From positions 1 through 9,430 of the forward strand of contig VGLT01000028.1 in assembly GCA_016866635.1 (NCBI GenBank): a stretch of 9,430 nt of DNA. The letters run 5' to 3'. Made by a program: the position numbers and the translations under genes. The notes beneath the pieces were generated by a model. That model was not told where the DNA came from and ran no database searches. It saw nothing but the letters and a program-made list of their open reading frames with translations. This DNA comes from Candidatus Uhrbacteria bacterium (GTDB lineage: Bacteria > Patescibacteriota > Patescibacteriia > 2-12-FULL-60-25). This document shows positions 5,662 through 9,430 of this stretch, one piece after another. The first letter of the stretch is position 1. The number at the start of each line of letters is the position of its first letter.

Positions 5662-6201
5662 ATGACTCGTTACGAGTTGTTATATATCATCCCGTCTACC
5701 CTGACGGATGAGGAGGTGGGGGGAGTAGAGACCAAGGTTGCGGCGATCGTTGCTAAAGTAGGCGCGAGCGTTGAATCAACCAAACGTCTGGGAAAATTCC
5801 GTTTGGCGTACCCAATCAAGAATCAGCGCCACGGTCACTATGTGCTCGTGATGGTGAATGCCGAACCATCCATGACAGCCAAGCTTGATGAGAACATGCG
5901 TCTTTTGAGCGAGGATGTTTTGCGTCACTTGTTACTGCGTGCGGACGAAGCAGGATCTGATCAGAAGTTTGAACTGGTTCAATTCACAGAGGTGAATGTG
6001 GAACAGGATCGCCCGCGCCGTCGCGAAAAATCAGAAGACAAGGATAAAGAGGGCAAACAAGAAGAAGTAAAAGCAGGAGTCGCCGCTTTGGAATCTAAAC
6101 CCAGCGAAGCCGGGCCTGGCCCAGCCGGAGAGGAGATGAGTTCAGAGGAATTAGACAAGAAAATTGAATCGGCCTTGAGCGGAGACAGTAAAGACGTGTA
6201 A
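5662..6201 (+). CDS. rpsF: Small ribosomal subunit protein bS6 with long charged C-terminal extension
   Basis: Residues 1 to about 95 are the ferredoxin-like bS6 fold: MTRYELLYIIPSTLTDEEV, then the strand pair KRLGKFRLAYPIKNQRHGHYV and LRHLLLR. bS6 pairs with bS18 on the platform of the 30S subunit. The protein is 179 residues, clearly longer than the usual 95-135; the extra tail is Lys/Glu-rich and ends in a predicted helix (SSEELDKKIESALSG). I chose the ATG at 5662 because the bS6 family begins with M-x-x-YE at this point, although the frame is open upstream to a GTG at 5614, where the sequence is instead a foldable leader. It is the first gene of rpsF-ssb-rpsR, 11 bases before ssb. Confidence 0.93.
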   Translation: MTRYELLYIIPSTLTDEEVGGVETKVAAIVAKVGASVESTKRLGKFRLAYPIKNQRHGHYVLVMVNAEPSMTAKLDENMRLLSEDVLRHLLLRADEAGSDQKFELVQFTEVNVEQDRPRRREKSEDKDKEGKQEEVKAGVAALESKPSEAGPGPAGEEMSSEELDKKIESALSGDSKDV

Positions 6202-6212
6202 GCTCCAGGTAT

Positions 6213-6677
6213 ATGGATTTAAACCGAGCGCAACTCATTGGAAATGTGACCCGCGATCCAGAATTGCGGACCACCCCAACGGGTCAAACCGTTTGTTCAT
6301 TCGGAGTTGCAACCAACTCACAATGGACGGACGCACAGGGTCAAAAGCAACAGCGAGCAGAGTTTCACAATATGGTTGCTTGGGGCAAGTTAGCAGAGAT
6401 CTGCGGGCAATATCTCGTGAAAGGAAAAAAAGTATTTGTTGAAGGTCGTCTGCAAACGCGTGAGTGGGAAGCGCAAGACGGCGCCAAGCGTAATCGAACG
6501 GAGATTGTGCTCGATAATATGATTATGTTGGATCGAGGGGGTCAGCCGGGGGGAACAGCAGTGAGCACAAAGCAAGGAGCAAGCTCTGGACCGACCTACG
6601 AACCAACACCGAGCGCCCCAACGATAGACAAAGCGATTGGAGAACAAGAAATTAGAGTCGAAGATATTCCCTTTTAA
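6213..6677 (+). CDS. ssb: Single-stranded DNA-binding protein
   Basis: Residues 1 to about 108 form the OB fold of bacterial SSB: MDLNRAQLIGNVTRDPELR, then FGVATN, then FHNMVAWGKLAEICGQYLVKGKKVFVEG. A disordered Gly/Ser/Pro linker follows and the C-terminus is VEDIPF, the conserved acidic tip that docks partner proteins of replication and repair. Length (154) is normal. Its place between rpsF and rpsR is the classic bacterial arrangement. The linker coding sequence contains a degenerate period-7 stretch at 6563-6583. AGG lies about four bases before the ATG, too close for a standard ribosome binding site. Four bases separate it from rpsR. Confidence 0.96.
   Translation: MDLNRAQLIGNVTRDPELRTTPTGQTVCSFGVATNSQWTDAQGQKQQRAEFHNMVAWGKLAEICGQYLVKGKKVFVEGRLQTREWEAQDGAKRNRTEIVLDNMIMLDRGGQPGGTAVSTKQGASSGPTYEPTPSAPTIDKAIGEQEIRVEDIPF
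6563..6583. repeat. Degenerate period-7 stretch in the ssb linker
   Basis: GAGCACA, AAGCAAG and GAGCAAG follow each other, 21 bp, sharing the AGCAA core of the GTAGCAA units elsewhere. It encodes part of the disordered linker (STKQGASS). Weak on its own. Confidence 0.4.
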
Positions 6678-6681
6678 CCTT

Positions 6682-6903
6682 ATGCAAAAACATCAACATA
6701 TTGATCGAGAGTGTCATTTTTGTCAGATGAATTCTAAAGAGATCAACTACAAGGACACCAATACCTTGAAGCGCTATTTGTCGTCTTTCGGCAAAATTGT
6801 GCCACGCAAGCGTTCCGGTGTATGTCAGTGGCACCAGCGCAAGCTTTCCAACTCCATCAAGCGCGCTCGATTCATGGCGCTCCTTCCCTATTTGGTCCGC
6901 TAA
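6682..6903 (+). CDS. rpsR: Small ribosomal subunit protein bS18, Cys-containing form
   Basis: The 73-residue protein shows the bS18 core INYKDTNTLKRYLSSFGKIVPR, then the basic segment QRKLSNSIKRARFMALLPY. It binds bS6 and 16S rRNA on the 30S platform. The N-terminal CHFC (residues 11-14) together with C48 and H51 (GVCQWH) could form a zinc site, as in the C+ versions of several ribosomal proteins; metal binding is inferred. I placed the start at the ATG at 6682, which gives the normal length, rather than at an in-frame TTG at 6637 that would overlap ssb by 41 bases. The stop codon is directly followed by the ATG of epmA. The usual next gene, rplI (bL9), is absent here. Confidence 0.95.
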   Translation: MQKHQHIDRECHFCQMNSKEINYKDTNTLKRYLSSFGKIVPRKRSGVCQWHQRKLSNSIKRARFMALLPYLVR

Positions 6904-7926
6904 ATGAATCTCGAGAACGTCAAACGGAGAAGCCAAGTCATCAAACGCATTCGTGCGTTTTTTGACGACCAAGGATTTTTGGAAATGCACACGCCGCGTT
7001 TGGTCGCACTGCCCGGTCAGGAGCCTCATCTTGATCCACTTTGGACGGAAGTTCACAGCCCGTCGCTACAAGCTACAAGCTACAAGCTACAAGCTGGCTT
7101 AATCACCTCACCGGAATATGCGATGAAGCGCCTGCTGGCCGAAGGGCTCGATAAGATCTATGACCTTGGATCCTGTTTTCGTGATGGTGAGCCGTGGGAT
7201 GGGACGCATGATCCAGAATTTTTGCTGCTCGAGTGGTATCGACGTGATGCGGGTCTTGAAGAATTAATGAAGGACACGGAAGAAATGATCCGGTATGTTG
7301 CTTCGTCATTACTCATTACTCATTACTCATTACTGTCCCAACCATTCCGACGTCTAACGGTTTCAGAAGCCATGAAGCAATATGCCAATGTCGATCTTGA
7401 GCCGTTGCTGGACGATCGAGAAGCGCTCGCTCAAGTCGTGATTGAACACGGCCAGACCGTCCAACCTACCGACACCTGGGACGATCTGTTTTTCAAAATC
7501 TTTTTGTCTGAAGTCGAACCAAGCCTTGGATGGAACGACGATCGAACCGCGTTTCAACCAACGTTTTTGTACAACTATCCAGCCTCGATGGCTGCCCTCG
7601 CTCGCAAAGATTCTAAGGATCAACGGTTTGCGCTTCGCACAGAGCTGTATATCGGTGATTTAGAGTTGGCGAATGGTTTTGCTGAGCTCGCCGATCCAGT
7701 TGAACAGCGAAAACGGTTTCAAGAAGAGCGCGAACTCCGTCGATCGCTCGGAAAAAACACCTGGCCACTCGATGAACGTTTTTTGAAAGCTCTCCCCTCT
7801 ATGGGTAACGCTGCCGGCATGGCTTTTGGGGTTGATCGGCTCGTGATGTTGCTTGCCGGGGCTTCTTCTATTAACGATGTTATTCCGTTTTCGGCACGAG
7901 AGAAGTTTGTTCCGGAAGAAGAGTAG
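6904..7926 (+). CDS. epmA: EpmA/GenX-type lysyl-tRNA synthetase paralogue (EF-P lysine ligase)
   Basis: This 340-residue protein is a class II synthetase catalytic domain of the LysRS type without the N-terminal anticodon-binding domain, as in EpmA (PoxA/GenX). Visible are LITSPEYAMKRLLAEG (66-81), motif 2 with FRDGE...HDPEF (R93, E96, H102, E105) and LLEWYR, the ELANGF segment of EpmA and LysRS, and motif 3 GVDRL (309-313). Known EpmA attaches beta-lysine to a lysine of EF-P; efp lies 70 bases downstream. Two heptamer arrays are translated inside it, at residues about 54-63 and 135-144, both in loops that differ from E. coli EpmA. No EpmB aminomutase gene is in the window, so the substrate (alpha- or beta-lysine, or another) is open. 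Confidence 0.88.
   Translation: MNLENVKRRSQVIKRIRAFFDDQGFLEMHTPRLVALPGQEPHLDPLWTEVHSPSLQATSYKLQAGLITSPEYAMKRLLAEGLDKIYDLGSCFRDGEPWDGTHDPEFLLLEWYRRDAGLEELMKDTEEMIRYVASSLLITHYSLLSQPFRRLTVSEAMKQYANVDLEPLLDDREALAQVVIEHGQTVQPTDTWDDLFFKIFLSEVEPSLGWNDDRTAFQPTFLYNYPASMAALARKDSKDQRFALRTELYIGDLELANGFAELADPVEQRKRFQEERELRRSLGKNTWPLDERFLKALPSMGNAAGMAFGVDRLVMLLAGASSINDVIPFSAREKFVPEEE
7065..7092. repeat. Four-copy heptamer array (GCTACAA) in epmA
   Basis: Four perfect copies of GCTACAA, 28 bp, encode SLQATSYKLQ just before the LITSPEY segment. On the other strand the unit can be read as GTAGCTT. Confidence 0.9.
7306..7333. repeat. Four-copy heptamer array (TCATTAC) in epmA
   Basis: Four perfect copies of TCATTAC, 28 bp, encode SLLITHYSLL between the helix after motif 2 and FRRLTVSEAM. 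The same unit occurs at 1722-1734 and 1813-1823 in the STT3-like gene. On the other strand it reads GTAATGA. Confidence 0.9.
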
Positions 7927-7931
7927 AGTTG

Positions 7932-7957
7932 ACCACGTCGCTCGCGAGCGACGTGGT
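7932..7957. promoter_or_regulatory. 26-bp perfect palindrome between epmA and efp
   Basis: ACCACGTCGCTCG (7932-7944) is followed without a gap by its exact reverse complement. There is no T run after it, so it is not a standard terminator; it could be an operator, a stem-loop protecting the upstream mRNA, or a repeat. Its right end touches the candidate -35 of efp. Confidence 0.7.
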
Positions 7958-7985
7958 TGACGCGTTTAGCGTTTCTCGGCATACT
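7957..7985 (+). promoter_or_regulatory. Candidate efp promoter giving a nearly leaderless mRNA
   Basis: TTGACG (7957-7962, five of six) with a 17-base spacer to CATACT (7980-7985, four of six). The start point would be near 7992, only about five bases before the efp ATG, and no Shine-Dalgarno is visible there. Confidence 0.45.
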
Positions 7986-7996
7986 CCTCGACATCT

Positions 7997-8557
7997 ATGG
8001 CTTCTACATCTGAAATCAAGAAAGGGATCGTTATTCAGGACCCTCAGGGGCTCTGGCTTGTGGTTGAATTTCAACACGTAAACCCAGGGAAGGGCGCGGC
8101 GTTTGTGCGCACGCGTATCAAGAATTTACAGACGGGCAAGGTGTTGGAAGTCACCTACAAGACATCGGAATCGATCACGATCGTGGAAGTTGAGCATCGT
8201 CGCATGCAGTATTTGTATCACGACGCGACAGGATATACGTTTATGGACAACGCGAGCTATGAGCAAGTGACGATGAGTGATGAAGAGGTTGGCGATCAAG
8301 GACAGTATCTACGTGATGGGATGGAGGTCAATGTGTCTACGTTTGAAGGTCGACCCATTGCACTGGAATTGCCCCGTAAGATGACATTTAAGATTACGCA
8401 AACCATGCCGGCCGTTGCTGGTAACACGGCGAGCGGTAACGTGACCAAGGAAGCCACTCTCGAGGGCGGAATCAAGATTCAAGTACCGATTTTTATCAAG
8501 GAAGGCGAAGAGGTTATTGTCAATACGGAAACGGGGGAGTACGTTGAGAGAGCATAA
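7997..8557 (+). CDS. efp: Translation elongation factor P
   Basis: The 186-residue protein has the three beta-barrel domains of EF-P: a KOW-like domain I with NPGKGAAFVRTRIKNL, an OB domain II starting near residue 70 (MQYLYHDATGYTFMD), and domain III ending in GIKIQVPIFIKEGEEVIVNTETGEYVER. EF-P enters the E site and relieves ribosome stalling at proline runs. The tip of domain I carries K32 in PGKG, equivalent to E. coli K34, the residue modified by EpmA, whose homologue is the preceding gene. The start has no Shine-Dalgarno. A candidate promoter and a 26-bp palindrome precede it, so it may be transcribed apart from epmA. The next gene follows after six bases. Confidence 0.96.
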   Translation: MASTSEIKKGIVIQDPQGLWLVVEFQHVNPGKGAAFVRTRIKNLQTGKVLEVTYKTSESITIVEVEHRRMQYLYHDATGYTFMDNASYEQVTMSDEEVGDQGQYLRDGMEVNVSTFEGRPIALELPRKMTFKITQTMPAVAGNTASGNVTKEATLEGGIKIQVPIFIKEGEEVIVNTETGEYVERA

Positions 8558-8563
8558 AACAAT

Positions 8564-9130
8564 ATGAAGAAGATGTTTACAGCGTTTTTTTGCGTTCTGT
8601 TAATGCTCGTGGGTTTTGGTTGTGGAGACGGAATTCCGAGAGGGCCAAGCAACGCTGATTTGGAGGCCATGACCCAAGAGCAGAAGCTTGATGGCATGAA
8701 AAAAATGATGGAGGAACACCCACAGAATGAGTTAACGCCGGAACAAAAAGAAGAAGAAGCGCGGCGTATGCGTCAAGCGGTGCGAGAAGGAACCATTGAA
8801 CACATGGCAGAATTTAGGAAAGAGTCGTACGAGGTCGTAGGAAGTGTTCGTATCATCAAATGGGGAGAGAAGAACGTGGTGGCCATCTCAGAAGATTTTT
8901 TTACAGAACAAGGTCCTTATCTTGTCTTAGCCTTGAGCCCATACGTCGCTCCGCGCAATGCGGCAGAAATGGAAAATCCAAAAACGATTCATCTTGGTTT
9001 ATTAAAAACGCTTGTGGGGGGCCAGTTGTTTGAGGTTCCAAAGGAAGTAGACCTTTCACAAGTAAAATCTGCCGTTGTATACAGCAAGCCGTTTAAAGTT
9101 ATTTTTGGGATCGGAACATTTATTCCTTGA
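8564..9130 (+). CDS. Lipoprotein-like DM13-domain protein
   Basis: The N-terminus MKKMFTAFFCVLLMLVGFGC is a short signal peptide; C20 is the likely lipidated residue, though the -2 Phe departs from the usual lipobox. Residues 30-90 are charged and probably helical. Residues about 91-188 match the DM13 domain: an acidic-aromatic DF (111-112), GPYLVLALS (117-125), LGLLK (144-148), GGQLFEVP (152-159) and a final KPFKVIFGIGTF. DM13 domains are proposed to act in extracytoplasmic redox or adhesion. The nearly invariant Cys before the last strand is Ser (S174) here, so a Cys-dependent redox role is doubtful. It is tightly spaced after efp and three bases before a membrane protein gene, which suggests co-transcription. 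Confidence 0.8.
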   Translation: MKKMFTAFFCVLLMLVGFGCGDGIPRGPSNADLEAMTQEQKLDGMKKMMEEHPQNELTPEQKEEEARRMRQAVREGTIEHMAEFRKESYEVVGSVRIIKWGEKNVVAISEDFFTEQGPYLVLALSPYVAPRNAAEMENPKTIHLGLLKTLVGGQLFEVPKEVDLSQVKSAVVYSKPFKVIFGIGTFIP

Positions 9131-9133
9131 GAT

Positions 9134-9430
9134 ATGAAAAAAAACCATGTGGTGTGGTCGGTGATTATTGGTCTGCCGTTGTTTATTGCTGTTGCCCCGC
9201 TTATTCCATCACTCGTTGATCATCGTATGGTGGCCGTCCTGTTGGTGGCGGCAGTATTTGTTCCCCTCTTTGCGATCGTTCGCTCTTGGTTTGATGCGGG
9301 ATTGTCTTTAGTGCTGGCCGTGTATTTTTTTATCAGCTGGAGATTGTTTCCACACACGAATGATACAACACTGCTCGTCCGTACAGCGGCGATCGGATCA
9401 TTTGTTCTTTTGAACGTTGTGTTATGGATA
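9134..9430 (+). CDS. Membrane protein (3' partial), unknown family
   Basis: The frame runs from the ATG at 9134 to the window edge, 99 codons without a stop. It begins MKKNHVVWSVIIG and holds about four hydrophobic stretches (residues 6-25, 32-48, 54-68 and 84-99) with few charges between, as expected for a polytopic inner-membrane protein. It follows the DM13 gene by three bases, so the two are probably translated together and may work together at the membrane. Too little is visible to name a family. Confidence 0.75.
   Translation, partial: MKKNHVVWSVIIGLPLFIAVAPLIPSLVDHRMVAVLLVAAVFVPLFAIVRSWFDAGLSLVLAVYFFISWRLFPHTNDTTLLVRTAAIGSFVLLNVVLWI

Noticed and set aside
6637..6681. TTG start for rpsR inside ssb
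   Set aside because: The added residues are an out-of-frame reading of the SSB tail; the ATG at 6682 gives the standard bS18 length.
6652..7056. Minus-strand frame across rpsR and epmA
   Set aside because: It overlaps two clearly assigned genes on the plus strand and shows no domain of its own.
4110..7333. Heptamer arrays as a CRISPR
   Set aside because: Units are 7-8 bases with no unique spacers, and no cas genes are present.

Overview
The window most likely comes from a member of the Patescibacteria (Candidate Phyla Radiation), probably on the Parcubacteria side. The clues are a compact layout, almost no Shine-Dalgarno sequences, a bS6 protein with a long charged tail, and an rpsF-ssb-rpsR cluster without rplI (bL9) behind it. 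The reading frames use TGA as a stop. The phylum assignment is inference; no 16S or full ribosomal set is present.

Layout. (1) Positions 3-1496: the 3' part of a GC-rich gene for a multi-spanning membrane protein with a fibronectin-III-like domain and a Cys-rich tail, closed by a strong terminator at 1514-1558. Base composition changes sharply after it. (2) 1574-3199: an STT3-like membrane glycosyltransferase, convergent with a two-gene minus-strand operon (3395-4104) for a small acidic protein and a ferritin-like di-iron protein. The two share a bidirectional terminator at 3363-3397. (3) 4188-5408: an O-antigen ligase (Wzy_C) family membrane protein, convergent with tRNA-Ser(CGA) on the minus strand (5424-5513) and separated from it by another bidirectional terminator. 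(4) 5555-7926: a plus-strand translation/replication operon rpsF-ssb-rpsR-epmA, apparently fired from a promoter that shares its -35 element with the divergent tRNA gene, with a foldable leader before rpsF. (5) 7997-9430: efp (elongation factor P), a DM13-domain lipoprotein, and the start of another membrane protein. EpmA is the enzyme family that beta-lysylates EF-P, so neighbours epmA and efp make functional sense together.

The most unusual signal is a set of short tandem arrays, mostly four copies of a 7-base unit (28 bp). Each unit can be rotated to begin with GTA on one strand. They sit inside otherwise well-conserved genes (the STT3-like gene, the O-antigen ligase, twice in epmA, and a degenerate one in ssb) and between divergent genes. 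Some are paired as inverted repeats, and within genes they are translated in frame in loops or linkers. They look like a dispersed repeat family that inserts into, or expands within, tolerated positions of protein genes.
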